A stretch of DNA of 64,000 nt from Mycobacterium triplex (GCF_000689255.1 NZ_HG964446.1:905542-969541), one strand, 5' to 3'. Counted from the stretch's first letter, positions 36,781-45,254 are shown. The notes: generated from the letters alone by a model not told the origin. Program-made: numbers and translations.

Positions 36781-36832
36781 GGTTCATTCACCGAACCGTA
36801 TACTCGAAATTCGTAAGTTCGTTCACCGAACC
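36781..36832. promoter_or_regulatory. Tandem 16-base operator sites between hxlR and DUF302 genes
   Basis: GTTCATTCACCGAACC at 36782-36797 and GTTCGTTCACCGAACC at 36817-36832 are two near-identical direct repeats (15 of 16), each internally palindromic (GTTC...GAAC). Spacing of 35 bases and central location suggest operators for the HxlR protein controlling both divergent genes. Confidence 0.65.
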
Positions 36833-36855
36833 ATTAGCGAATTCTGAGGAATACC

Positions 36856-37386
36856 ATGACAAGTAGCGCTGAATTCAACGTGGTGGCGCACACCATGAAC
36901 CGCATCGACATTGCTACCGGCGTGGAGTTCGACGATTTCATCGCGGCTTTCGAGAAGGCGGCTCCGCCGGTTGACCGGGCGGCGGTGCAGGAGATCGTCG
37001 AGCGCGGCGGCAGCTGGGACGAAGTCCTGGCCGTCGCGGAGACCAACGCACCGCACGGGCTGATGGTCTACACGAAGATCGACGCGCTGCCGTTCTTCAG
37101 CGTGGCCGGCCACACCACCAAGGCGGTGGAGTATCTGCTCGGCAACCACACGATCGCCGAGACGATGTTCCGTCACGACCCGAAGGCTCTGCTGTACGCG
37201 CCATTACGGCTTCTGATCCACGCCGACGCCGAAGGCAAAGCGGTGTTTTCGATGGACCAGCCCGGCCCCGCGTTCGGCAGCCTTGGCATCACCGAGGTGG
37301 CCGAGGTGGGCCAGAGCCTGGATCGCAAGGTGGTAAACCTGTTGCGAGTCATCGGGATTGAGGCCGAGCCGGCGTTCGCCCGGTAA
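36856..37386 (+). CDS. DUF302 domain protein
   Basis: A 176-residue soluble protein with the DUF302 (TT1751-like) pattern: FDDFIAAFEKAAPP near the start, and then GLMVYTKIDALPFFSVAGHTTKAVEYLLGNH and LYAPLRLLIHADAEGKAVFSMDQP, which contain the strands of that fold. TGAGGAA precedes the ATG. It is divergent from an HxlR regulator with shared operator repeats, as often seen for DUF302 genes in actinobacteria, suggesting induction by a stress or small molecule. Function not known. Confidence 0.8.
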   Translation: MTSSAEFNVVAHTMNRIDIATGVEFDDFIAAFEKAAPPVDRAAVQEIVERGGSWDEVLAVAETNAPHGLMVYTKIDALPFFSVAGHTTKAVEYLLGNHTIAETMFRHDPKALLYAPLRLLIHADAEGKAVFSMDQPGPAFGSLGITEVAEVGQSLDRKVVNLLRVIGIEAEPAFAR

Positions 37387-37392
37387 AACCCG

Positions 37393-37445
37393 AACGTCGA
37401 GTTGTTGAGCGCTTTCCGTGCGATTTTGCCCAACAACTCGACGTT
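37393..37445. terminator. Perfect 15-base-pair stem between DUF302 gene and hsp20
   Basis: AACGTCGAGTTGTTG at 37393-37407 and CAACAACTCGACGTT at 37431-37445 form a perfect stem with a 23-base loop, directly after one stop and 15 bases from the other. It is a likely bidirectional terminator. Confidence 0.65.
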
Positions 37446-37460
37446 GGATCCGCCGCGAAA

Positions 37461-37901
37461 CTACTTCGTGATCGCGATGCGCTGCGCCTGGGTTCCGGCG
37501 TACGCGCCGGTGACCCGCACGGTTAACACACCGGCGTCGTAGGAAGCCTTGATGGCCTCGCCGGTGACGTGCGCGGGCAGCTGGAACGACCGACGGAACG
37601 ATCCATAGCGGATTTCCCGCAAGGTACGGCCGTCGGACTCCTCCGCGTGCTCGTCGCGGTGTTCGCCGTGGATTACCAGGCGACCCTTATCGACCTCGAC
37701 GTTGACGTCCTTCTCGACATCGACACCGGGCAGTTCCAGACGCACCACCGCGTCGTCGCCGTCCTTGACGATCTCGGCCGCGGGGTTGAAACCGCTGGTT
37801 GCGGGCTTGTACCAGTCCGCGATCGCGGCGGGGCCGAAGAAGTCGCGCAACCACCGGTCGGTGTCCCAGGCCGGTCGCGACCACACTGCGAGATTACTCA
37901 T
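37461..37901 (-). CDS. hsp20: Small heat shock protein (Hsp20, Acr2/HrpA type)
   Basis: A 146-residue alpha-crystallin chaperone matching Rv0251c (Acr2/HspX2). It has a short N-terminal segment (SNLAVWSRPAWDTDRWL), an alpha-crystallin domain from about residue 40 to 130 with VVRLELPGVDVEKDVNVEV and GRLVIHGEHRDEH, and the usual AYDAGVLTVRV-like motif (here ASYDAGVLTVRVTGAY). It forms oligomers that hold unfolding proteins. AGAGGAGA stands before the ATG. Two CTTGAGT copies upstream on the top strand resemble half of the HspR box. The tuberculosis homologue is HspR- and SigH/SigE-controlled. Confidence 0.92.
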   Translation of the reverse strand: MSNLAVWSRPAWDTDRWLRDFFGPAAIADWYKPATSGFNPAAEIVKDGDDAVVRLELPGVDVEKDVNVEVDKGRLVIHGEHRDEHAEESDGRTLREIRYGSFRRSFQLPAHVTGEAIKASYDAGVLTVRVTGAYAGTQAQRIAITK

Positions 37902-37920
37902 GTCGTCTCCTCTTTGCTTC

Positions 37921-37987
37921 CTTGAGTTTGATTGTGAGTTTGCTGTGACCGGCGCCTTGCCGGCCGGCTACACAGACAAACTTGAGT
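37921..37987. promoter_or_regulatory. Two CTTGAGT half-sites upstream of hsp20 (possible HspR box remnants)
   Basis: CTTGAGT occurs at 37921-37927 and again exactly 60 bases on at 37981-37987. HspR boxes in actinobacteria are CTTGAGT-N7-ACTCAAG. The inverted partner is not adjacent to either copy, so these are only half-sites. Confidence 0.35.
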
Positions 37988-38008
37988 TGACCCCGCTAAA
38001 GTTCCACC

Positions 38009-38035
38009 TGTGTGTTCGCTTGGAGCGAACACACA
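38009..38035. promoter_or_regulatory. Perfect 12-3-12 inverted repeat upstream of nirB
   Basis: TGTGTGTTCGCT and AGCGAACACACA flank TGG. It may be an operator or the end of an RNA hairpin, and lies about 92 bases before the nirB ATG. Its role is unknown. Confidence 0.45.
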
Positions 38036-38114
38036 TCACACAGGAAGTTGTGAGGTGTGAGACCCACGTCATACGAGCGATACATTCGGCGAATTTTCCG
38101 TAATTTCCGGCCCC

Positions 38115-38129
38115 TAATCTCATGGCATG
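38115..38129 (+). promoter_or_regulatory. Possible leaderless -10 for nirB
   Basis: TAATCT at 38115-38120 fits a -10 element seven bases before the ATG at 38127, and there is no Shine-Dalgarno sequence. Transcription may start at the ATG itself, as for many mycobacterial leaderless genes. Confidence 0.35.
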
Positions 38130-40691
38130 ACCTCAGCCCCAGACCCGCGCACGCAGTGTGCTGCCCGTCACTTGGTTGTGGTCGGGCACGGCATGGTGGG
38201 CCACCGTTTGGTCGAGGCGCTGCGCGCCCGTGACACCGACGGGTCTTGGCGCATCACCGTTTTGGCCGAAGAGGCCGACGCCGCCTACGACCGCGTCGGA
38301 TTGACCTCGTACACCGAGAACTGGGACCGCAGGCTGCTGGCACTGCCCGGCAACGACTACCCCGGTGACGAGCGGGTGCGGCTGTTGCTGAACGCGCGGG
38401 TCACCGAAATCGACCGCGCGACAAAGTCAGTGGTGACCGCGGACGGCGACCGGCACGGCTACGACGTCCTGGTCCTGGCCACCGGGTCCTATGCCTTCGT
38501 TCCCCCGGTGCCCGGACACGACCTGCCCGCCTGCCACGTCTACCGCACCCTGGACGACCTCGACGCGATCCGTGCCGCCGCCGAGCTCGCCCGTGACGGC
38601 GGTCACAATGCCGCCGGTGTGGTGATCGGCGGCGGCCTGCTCGGACTGGAAGCCGCCAATGCTTTGCGCCAGTTCGGGTTGCAAACACACGTCATTGAGA
38701 TGATGCCGCGCCTGATGGCCCAGCAGATTGACGAGGCCGGCGGCGGGCTGCTGGCCCGGATGATCACCGAGCTCGGGATTTCGGTGCACGTCGGCACGGG
38801 CACCGAATCGATCGAATCCGTTCCGCGTGCGGACGGTTCGGTGGCGACACGGGTGCGGTTGACCGACGGCGAAGTAATCGAGGCCGGTCCGGTGATCTTT
38901 GCGGCCGGCGTGCGGCCGCGCGACGAGCTGGCCGCGGCGGCCGGGTTGACGCTTGCCGAGCGCGGCGGAGTGCTTACCGACTTGTCTTGCCGGACAAGCG
39001 ATCCCGACATCTACGCGATCGGCGAGGTCGCCGCGATCGACGGGCGATGCTACGGCCTGGTCGGACCGGGGTACACCTCCGCGGAGGTCGTGGTGGACCG
39101 GCTGCTCGGTGGTGCCGCGGAGTTCCCCGAAGCCGATCTGTCCACCAAGCTCAAGCTGCTGGGCGTCGACGTCGCCAGCTTCGGCGACGCGATGGGCGCT
39201 ACCCAGAACTGCCTCGAGGTCGCCATCAACGACGCGGTGAACCGCACCTACGCCAAGCTGGTGCTCTCCGACGATGCCAAGACCCTGCTCGGCGGGGTGC
39301 TGGTGGGCGACGCGTCCAGCTATGGTGTGCTGCGGCCGATGGTCGGCAGCGAGCTGCCGGGCGACCCGCTCGCACTGATCACCCCGGAGGGCTCCGGCGG
39401 CGCTTCGGCTTTGGGTATCGGCGCGCTTCCGGATTCGGCGCAGATCTGCTCCTGCAACAACGTCAGCAAGGCCGATCTGAAGTGCGCGATCGCCGACGGT
39501 TGCAGTGACGTCCCGTCGCTGAAGTCGTGCACCACGGCCGGCACGTCGTGTGGTTCGTGTGTGCCGCTGCTCAAGCAGCTGCTGGAAGCAGAGGGCGTCG
39601 CGCAGTCCAAGGCGTTGTGCGAGCACTTCAGCCAGTCGCGCGCGGAGCTCTTCGAGATCATCTCGGCCACCGAGATCCGCACCTTCTCCGGCCTGCTGGA
39701 GAAGTTTGGTCGCGGAAAGGGTTGCGACATCTGCAAACCCGTGGTCGCGTCCATCCTCGCCTCGACCGGCTCGGACCACATCCTCGAAGGCGAGCAGGCC
39801 TCGCTGCAGGATTCCAACGACCACTTCCTGGCCAACATCCAGAAGAACGGCAGCTACTCCGTGGTGCCGCGGGTGCCCGGCGGCGACATCAGGCCCGAGC
39901 ACCTGATCCTGATCGGTCAGATCGCCCAGGACTTCGGGCTTTACACGAAGATCACCGGCGGTCAGCGGATCGACCTGTTCGGCGCCCGGGTGGACCAGTT
40001 GCCACAGATCTGGAAGCGGCTGGTGGACGGCGGCATGGAATCCGGCCACGCCTACGGCAAGGCCTTGCGCACGGTGAAGAGCTGCGTTGGCACCGACTGG
40101 TGCCGCTACGGCCAGCAGGATTCGGTGCAGCTGGCCATCGACCTGGAGCTGCGCTACCGCGGCCTGCGGGCCCCACACAAGATCAAGATGGGCGTCTCGG
40201 GCTGCGCCCGGGAGTGCGCCGAGGCGCGCGGCAAGGACGTCGGCGTCATTGCCACCGAAAAGGGCTGGAACCTCTATGTCGGCGGCAACGGCGGCATGAC
40301 TCCCAAGCACGCCCAGCTGCTGGCCAGCGATCTCGACACCGAGACGCTGGTCCGCTACGTCGACCGGTTCCTGATGTACTACATCCGGACCGCCGACCGG
40401 CTGCAGCGCACCGCGCCGTGGGTCGAATCCCTGGACGGCGGTCTCGATCACGTGCGTGAGGTTGTGTGCGAGGACTCCCTCGGGCTGGCCGAGGAATTCG
40501 AGGCCGCGATGCAGCGGCACGTGCAGAACTACCAGTGCGAGTGGAAGGGTGTGCTCGAAGATCCGGACAAGCTCTCGCGGTTTGTCTCCTTCGTCAACGC
40601 ACCCGACGAAATCGATTCGACAGTCCAATTCACCGAGCATGCCGGGCGCAAAATCCCTGTGTCCATTGGCATGCCGCGAGTCCGTTCGTGA
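38127..40691 (+). CDS. nirB: Assimilatory nitrite reductase large subunit
   Basis: An 854-residue NAD(P)H nitrite reductase large subunit, close to Rv0252 (853 residues). Domains in order: the FAD- and NAD-binding oxidoreductase part (VVVGHGMVGHRLVEAL at the start, VVIGGGLLGLEAANAL near residue 165); a BFD-like [2Fe-2S] domain with CSCNNVSKADLKCAI and CTTAGTSCGSC; and the siroheme/[4Fe-4S] domain with KSCVGTDWCRYG and MGVSGCARECAEARGKD. It reduces nitrite to ammonium with NirD. GVSGCAREC holds the cluster cysteines. The nearby siroheme chelatase and NarK genes support the role. A possible leaderless promoter ends at the ATG. Confidence 0.95.
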   Translation: MTSAPDPRTQCAARHLVVVGHGMVGHRLVEALRARDTDGSWRITVLAEEADAAYDRVGLTSYTENWDRRLLALPGNDYPGDERVRLLLNARVTEIDRATKSVVTADGDRHGYDVLVLATGSYAFVPPVPGHDLPACHVYRTLDDLDAIRAAAELARDGGHNAAGVVIGGGLLGLEAANALRQFGLQTHVIEMMPRLMAQQIDEAGGGLLARMITELGISVHVGTGTESIESVPRADGSVATRVRLTDGEVIEAGPVIFAAGVRPRDELAAAAGLTLAERGGVLTDLSCRTSDPDIYAIGEVAAIDGRCYGLVGPGYTSAEVVVDRLLGGAAEFPEADLSTKLKLLGVDVASFGDAMGATQNCLEVAINDAVNRTYAKLVLSDDAKTLLGGVLVGDASSYGVLRPMVGSELPGDPLALITPEGSGGASALGIGALPDSAQICSCNNVSKADLKCAIADGCSDVPSLKSCTTAGTSCGSCVPLLKQLLEAEGVAQSKALCEHFSQSRAELFEIISATEIRTFSGLLEKFGRGKGCDICKPVVASILASTGSDHILEGEQASLQDSNDHFLANIQKNGSYSVVPRVPGGDIRPEHLILIGQIAQDFGLYTKITGGQRIDLFGARVDQLPQIWKRLVDGGMESGHAYGKALRTVKSCVGTDWCRYGQQDSVQLAIDLELRYRGLRAPHKIKMGVSGCARECAEARGKDVGVIATEKGWNLYVGGNGGMTPKHAQLLASDLDTETLVRYVDRFLMYYIRTADRLQRTAPWVESLDGGLDHVREVVCEDSLGLAEEFEAAMQRHVQNYQCEWKGVLEDPDKLSRFVSFVNAPDEIDSTVQFTEHAGRKIPVSIGMPRVRS

Positions 40692-40705
40692 GTTCAGGAG
40701 GCAGC

Positions 40706-41062
40706 GTGACAATTCTCAACGACATTCAGGTCTGGACCACCGCGTGCAGCTACGACCACCTCATCCCGGGTCGCGGGGTCGGCGTGCTGCTCGACGATGG
40801 TTCGCAGGCGGCGCTGTTCCGCCTCGACGACGGGTCGGTGCACGCGGTCGGCAATCTCGACCCGTTCTCCGGCGCGGCCGTGATTTCGCGCGGGATCGTC
40901 GGTGACCGTGGCGGTCGTGCGACGGTCCAATCACCCATCCTCAAGCAGGCTTTCGCGCTGGAAGACGGTCTGTGCCTGGACGACCCGCGGGTTTCGGTGC
41001 CGGTGTACCAGGTGCGCATCACCGATGACGGAGAGATCCAGATCGCGCGATTGGCCGGTTAG
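40706..41062 (+). CDS. nirD: Assimilatory nitrite reductase small subunit
   Basis: A 118-residue protein matching Rv0253. It has the Rieske-like fold of NirD, with QVWTTACSYDHLIPGRGVGVLLDDG and LFRLDDGSVHAVGNLDPFSGAAVISRG, but lacks the cysteine/histidine cluster ligands, as usual for NirD. It partners NirB in nitrite reduction. The GTG at 40706 follows AGGAGGC at a good spacing and lies 14 bases after nirB. An open frame begins earlier (40466) but overlaps nirB. Its stop overlaps that of the convergent Rv0258c-type gene. Confidence 0.93.
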   Translation: MTILNDIQVWTTACSYDHLIPGRGVGVLLDDGSQAALFRLDDGSVHAVGNLDPFSGAAVISRGIVGDRGGRATVQSPILKQAFALEDGLCLDDPRVSVPVYQVRITDDGEIQIARLAG

Positions 41063-41508
41063 CCGATGTCGCCGACCAGGTAGCGCTGCATCGTCGGGCC
41101 GATCGCGTCGACGAGCGCGTCGACCGGCATCGAGTGCAGCGGCTCGGAGCGCACCCCGTAGCGCATGATGCCGAGGCCGACCAGCTGCGAGGCGCACAAC
41201 GACGCGCGCACCGCGGCCTTGTCGGCGCCCAGCATTTTCAACAGTGGGCCGAAAACCGGTCCGATGAACATGCTTTGCACAACCTCGGCGGTCTTGGCCA
41301 TCCCGGTGGACGCGACCGCGCTGGCCGCGAACGGGCCGCCGCCGGCGGCATCCCACGTCGTGATCAGCAGGTAAAGCGTTCGGCGGCCGACCTGGTTGAC
41401 CCCTCCGGTGATGATCCGGTCGATGAATTCCGGTGTGCCGAACGGCAACCGCAGCATCTTCGCGACCGGGTCGAGGAGCCCACGCGATGGCTCTTCGCGA
41501 CTGGGCAT
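41059..41508 (-). CDS. TetR C-terminal-like domain protein (Rv0258c type), no DNA-binding part
   Basis: A 149-residue helical protein. It resembles the C-terminal ligand domain of TetR regulators (LRLPFGTPEFIDRIITGG, then ASLCASQLVGLGIMRYGVRSEPLHSM and DALVDAIGPTMQRYLVGD), but the helix-turn-helix is missing and the ORF starts cleanly at an ATG. A similar stand-alone protein is Rv0258c. It is likely cotranscribed with the sirB and hemD-like genes upstream. In M. tuberculosis, cobU, cobQ1 and PPE2 lie between nirD and this gene and are absent here. It may act as a ligand-binding modulator, but that is inference. Confidence 0.78.
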   Translation of the reverse strand: MPSREEPSRGLLDPVAKMLRLPFGTPEFIDRIITGGVNQVGRRTLYLLITTWDAAGGGPFAASAVASTGMAKTAEVVQSMFIGPVFGPLLKMLGADKAAVRASLCASQLVGLGIMRYGVRSEPLHSMPVDALVDAIGPTMQRYLVGDIG

Positions 41509-41532
41509 GGTGCCAGGATCACCTGCGGTTGA

Positions 41533-42270
41533 TCAAAGATCAAGCATCGCGCGCGTCGGCGCGCCCAGCCGGTAATTGCGCACCCGATGCCGGGTCGCCA
41601 CCGGCACCGCCCTGCGGAATCGGTTCGCGATCAGGCGGGCCAGTCGCGGATGAGTGCCCAGCGGCCGGCTGACCACATCGGCGCCGCAATTGCGGAGTTT
41701 CTCCTGAAACAGTCCGTCGGCGAGTAGATAGGACGCGATCGCGACGCGGCGCGCACCGTCGGCCCGCGCCATCTCGACGGCCTCGGTGATCTGAGGATCG
41801 CCAATGGCCGCAAATCCCAGGGTGACTCGCGACCCGGTCAGCGCCGACAACAGCGTCGCGGTGGTGTGCAGATCTGCGCGGGCAATCGGATCCGATGTTC
41901 CCGCCGCCCCGAGGATCACCGAATCACCGGGCTGCCAACCAGATTTCATCAATTGGTCGGCCACGATCCGGGCGATCTCACCGTCCGGGCCCAGCGCCGG
42001 CGTGACGATGACGTTGGGATGCCCGCTGGCCGCGACATGGGCGGGGACATCGGCGCGGACGTGATAACCGCGCGACAAGAACGCGGGCACCACGACCGCC
42101 CGCCTGCCCCCGACGTCGGAAAGCACCTCGCTGGGCGTGGGGCCCAAGACGTCGACGAAGGCGAGCCGCACGGTGCGGCCGAGCTGCCTGCTCACCTGTG
42201 CCGCCAGGTCGCCGATCATCGCGACACCGCCCGGTCGGCGGGTGCCGTGTGCGGCAAGGATCAGGCTCAT
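41533..42270 (-). CDS. sirB: Sirohydrochlorin chelatase (CbiX/SirB type)
   Basis: A 245-residue protein with two CbiX-type half domains: MSLILAAHGTRRPGG at the start with the catalytic histidine, PAFLSRGYHVRADVPAH with a second histidine, and a second half from about residue 120 (SVILGAAGTSDPIARADLH). It probably inserts iron (or cobalt) into sirohydrochlorin to make siroheme for NirB, matching Rv0259c. Its ATG overlaps the TGA of the hemD-like gene upstream (ATGA), so the two are coupled. Context with nirBD supports siroheme synthesis rather than cobalamin. Confidence 0.86.
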   Translation of the reverse strand: MSLILAAHGTRRPGGVAMIGDLAAQVSRQLGRTVRLAFVDVLGPTPSEVLSDVGGRRAVVVPAFLSRGYHVRADVPAHVAASGHPNVIVTPALGPDGEIARIVADQLMKSGWQPGDSVILGAAGTSDPIARADLHTTATLLSALTGSRVTLGFAAIGDPQITEAVEMARADGARRVAIASYLLADGLFQEKLRNCGADVVSRPLGTHPRLARLIANRFRRAVPVATRHRVRNYRLGAPTRAMLDL

Positions 42271-43412
42271 GGCGCCGCCACCGGTTCGTCGATCGCGAGC
42301 CGGTAACCACGCTTGACGACTGTCGCGATAATGTTTTTGTCGCCCAACGCTGTTCGCAGTCGCAGCACGGCGGTGTCAACCGCATGCGGGTCGTTGCTGT
42401 TGCCGGGCAGGACTCGCAGCAGTTCGCTGCGGGCCACGACGTCGCCCGGGCGTTGCGCCAGCGCGCGCAGCACCGCCATCCCGGATCCGGACAGCGACTG
42501 GACCAGACCGTCGACCAGTACGCAGTTTCCGCGGATCTCGATGACGTGGCCGGCAGCCTTCACATTGCACGATCCGAGCAGCGGCAGTTTCTCGGCGATG
42601 TGACGGGCCAAGGCTCCCAGCCGCATCCGCTCGGGCGCCGACGTCGGAATGCCCTTGCGGTGCAACGGCTGGGCCGTCACCGGGCCGACACACATCGCGT
42701 GCACATCGGTGCGCATCGCCTCGATCACCTGATCCTCGATATTCAAGTCGCGGCTGCGCTCGAGAACCGCCGCCGCGGCGGGCGCCGAGGTGAAGCTGAC
42801 CGCATCGAACTGGCGTCGCGCGATCCCGGTGACCAGTTGATCGAAGTTGCCGCCGATCGCGGTGGACTTCCACCGATACACCCGGATGGGCACCACGTCG
42901 GCACCCGCGGCGCGTAATCCCCCGATGAATTCGGGGAACGGGTCCCAGGCGTCGGCGGCTCCGTGCAGTTGGACCGCGATCCGCGCGCCGGCCACCCCCG
43001 ACTCGAGTAGGTACTTGAGGAGCTCTTGGGAGGATTCGGATTTCGGCGACCATTCTTCGTGCAGACCGGCGGCGCGCAGCGCCCCCGTCGCCTTCGGCCC
43101 GCGCGCCAGCACTCGCGCCCTGGACAACGACTCGATGAGCTGATTGGACAGTCCCCAGCCCTCGGCCGCGGCCACCCAGCCGCGAAACCCGATGCCGGTG
43201 TGGGCTACCAGAATGTCGGGTGGATTGGCGATCACGCCTTCGGTATTGCTCTGTAGTTCTTCATCTTCGGGCAGCGCGATCATGTTGATCGCGGCCGCGC
43301 TGGAGACCTCGGCGCCCTGGCGGCTCAGCAACGCGCACAGCTCCTCGGAACGGCGCGCCGACGTGACCGCTATCCGGTAACCGGTTAGCGGTGGCGAGTC
43401 GGGCTGATCCAT
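42267..43412 (-). CDS. HemD-like/winged-helix fusion regulator (Rv0260c type)
   Basis: A 381-residue protein of the same length as Rv0260c. Residues about 1-265 are a uroporphyrinogen-III-synthase-like (HemD) fold, seen in GYRIAVTSARRSEELCALL, VAHTGIGFRGWVAAAEGWG and DAVSFTSAPAAAAVLE. The C-terminal part from about residue 285 is an OmpR-type winged helix with VLRALAQRPGDVVARSELL and DPHAVDTAVLRLRTALGDKNIIATVVKRGYRL. It probably senses a tetrapyrrole or nitrogen signal and controls the nitrite-reductase/siroheme genes. The start at 43412 fits the family length; ATG 43436 is an alternative. A longer frame upstream is a shadow of narK3. Confidence 0.88.
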   Translation of the reverse strand: MDQPDSPPLTGYRIAVTSARRSEELCALLSRQGAEVSSAAAINMIALPEDEELQSNTEGVIANPPDILVAHTGIGFRGWVAAAEGWGLSNQLIESLSRARVLARGPKATGALRAAGLHEEWSPKSESSQELLKYLLESGVAGARIAVQLHGAADAWDPFPEFIGGLRAAGADVVPIRVYRWKSTAIGGNFDQLVTGIARRQFDAVSFTSAPAAAAVLERSRDLNIEDQVIEAMRTDVHAMCVGPVTAQPLHRKGIPTSAPERMRLGALARHIAEKLPLLGSCNVKAAGHVIEIRGNCVLVDGLVQSLSGSGMAVLRALAQRPGDVVARSELLRVLPGNSNDPHAVDTAVLRLRTALGDKNIIATVVKRGYRLAIDEPVAAP

Positions 43413-43489
43413 ACGACCTGTGTATGCCTGCGACATTTCCGCGGCGTTACCTGACGATTGCTGACGCATTGCCCACGTTGCGGTGATCG

Positions 43490-44887
43490 TCACACCTGCG
43501 CCGGCTCCGCTGTGAGCACCGAATTCGGCGTATCCTGCGCAGATATGGGGCGGCGCACGTACCGCATCCAAGTCAGGATCGCCGCCGCGATGTAAGAAGT
43601 CAGAAACACCCAATACGCCGACGTCTCGGTGCCGCTGCGCAGGTAAGACTCGCGCAGCGCCAAGTTGATTCCGACGCCGCCGAGCGCGCCGACCGCGGAG
43701 CAGATGCCGATCAGCGATCCGGACTTTGCCCGCGACCACTGCCGGCGCTGCGCCTCGCTGCCATCCAGCGAGCGACTGCGGGCCTCGAACACCGACGGAA
43801 TCAGTTTGAACACCGAGCCATTGCCCATTCCCGACAGCACGAACAGCACGATGAACCCAATGACGTAGCCGACCACCGCGTCCGACGACGTGCCGCCGCT
43901 GTGGTCCTCGACGGTGCTGATGCCCACCAGCAGGCCGGCGCCGGCGATCATGCCCACCAATACGCCTAAAGTGACGCGGCTCCCGCCGCGCCGGTCGGCC
44001 AGCCGACCGCCGAAGATCCGCGCCAGCGAGCCCAATAGTGGCCCGACGAAGGCGATTTGGGCCGCGTGCAGCGACGCGTGCGCGGCGCTTTCGCCGTTGG
44101 CCCCGAAGTTGACCTGCAGCACCTGACCGAAGGCGAAGGAAAACCCGATCCAGGAGCCGAACGTGCAGATGTAGAGCAGCGAGATCGCCCAGGTGTCGCG
44201 ATCGAACAGGATCGAGCGCATGTGGTCGGGCTCGACGCCGTGGTCGAGGTTGTCCATGAACAGCGCCGCGGCGATTCCGACCGCGGTCAGCAACACCAGG
44301 TAGACCGCGCACACCCAGTAGGGCGCCTGGTGGCCGGCGGTGGCCAGCACCAGCAGGCCGATCAGTTGGATCACCGCGACACCGAGATTGCCGACGCCGG
44401 CGTTGATCGCCAGCGCGGTGCCTTTGAGCCGCTGCGGGTAGAACGCGTTGACGTTGGCCAGCGATGCCGCGTAGTTGCCGCCGCCCAGACCGGTCAGCGC
44501 CGCGCACACCACATACGGCCACAGCGGCAGCCCGGGATTGGCCAGCAGGACGATGGTGCCGGCGGTCGGGATCAGCAGCACGAACGCGGAGAACACGGTC
44601 CAGTTGCGGCCGCCGAACCTGGCGATGCCCAACGTGTAGGGGATGCGCACGCACCCGCCGACCAGCGTGGCAACGGCACCGAGGAGCAACTTGTCGCTGG
44701 CGTGGAAGCCGTAGACCGACATCGGCATGAACAGCACCAGCACCGACCACAGGGTCCAGATCGAGAAGGCGACATGGTCACCCGCCATCGTGCACAGCAG
44801 ATTGCGGCGAGCGACCTTGTCGTTGCCGGCCGCCCAGGCCTCGGCGTCTTCCGGATTCCAGTCGGTGATGTGGTGGTTGCGGCCCAT
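43490..44887 (-). CDS. narK3: Nitrate/nitrite transporter NarK3
   Basis: A 465-residue major-facilitator-superfamily protein with about twelve membrane segments. It has the nitrate-porter signature in the first half (TGLGGGNYAASLANVNAFYP, matching the G-rich NarK motif) and a second glycine-rich segment LSGMGNGSVFKLIPSVF. Close to Rv0261c. It exchanges or imports nitrate and nitrite across the membrane. The N-terminal soluble tail MGRNHHITDWNPEDAEAWAAGN is shared with the second copy upstream. AAAGGTG precedes the ATG. It lies upstream of the hemD-like and sirB genes and near nirBD, consistent with nitrogen assimilation. Confidence 0.93.
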   Translation of the reverse strand: MGRNHHITDWNPEDAEAWAAGNDKVARRNLLCTMAGDHVAFSIWTLWSVLVLFMPMSVYGFHASDKLLLGAVATLVGGCVRIPYTLGIARFGGRNWTVFSAFVLLIPTAGTIVLLANPGLPLWPYVVCAALTGLGGGNYAASLANVNAFYPQRLKGTALAINAGVGNLGVAVIQLIGLLVLATAGHQAPYWVCAVYLVLLTAVGIAAALFMDNLDHGVEPDHMRSILFDRDTWAISLLYICTFGSWIGFSFAFGQVLQVNFGANGESAAHASLHAAQIAFVGPLLGSLARIFGGRLADRRGGSRVTLGVLVGMIAGAGLLVGISTVEDHSGGTSSDAVVGYVIGFIVLFVLSGMGNGSVFKLIPSVFEARSRSLDGSEAQRRQWSRAKSGSLIGICSAVGALGGVGINLALRESYLRSGTETSAYWVFLTSYIAAAILTWMRYVRRPISAQDTPNSVLTAEPAQV

Positions 44888-45254
44888 GCGATCTGCACCT
44901 TTCGTGAATGAGTGGTCGAAATCGTCTGGACGTCAACCAGTTCAACCCATAACTGGGAAGAGCTGTGGTGAGTCTGGCATCAATGCCCGTGTGGGCGCCC
45001 CGAATTGACGAGGCATGCCCTGCCTTGGTTCCGATGCTCACATTCGGAACCGAACTGAGTCAACTCATTCGGACCGATATCGGCTGTAAGTTGAGTCCCA
45101 GTTATCTGGTAAATCGCTGAGGGCCGGCAACAATCACACGCGAAGATTCGCAATACCCGATCGTGCCGGCGCGCCCGTGGAACTAGGGGTGAGGTGTAAA
45201 ACATTTCGTGCGCGACGGGGGCCCCACCGAATCGGTATGGCGCGCATACCGCGC
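44888..45254. promoter_or_regulatory. 367-base intergenic region between two narK genes, with a hairpin at 45027-45051
   Basis: No gene is visible. GGTTCCGA at 45027-45034 and TCGGAACC at 45044-45051 form a perfect 8-base-pair stem with a 9-base loop. The stretch otherwise has no obvious ORF with a ribosome-binding site. It should hold the narK3 promoter and the terminator of the upstream narK-like gene. Confidence 0.4.

Noticed and set aside
37921..37987. Full HspR (HAIR) box at hsp20
   Set aside because: Only half-sites are present; no CTTGAGT-N7-ACTCAAG arrangement was found, so it was listed only as possible.
42267..44750. 827-codon frame that would fuse a narK3-region peptide to the HemD-like regulator
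   Set aside because: The first half is antisense-like or off-frame to narK3; the HemD-like protein has its own start and family length at 43412.
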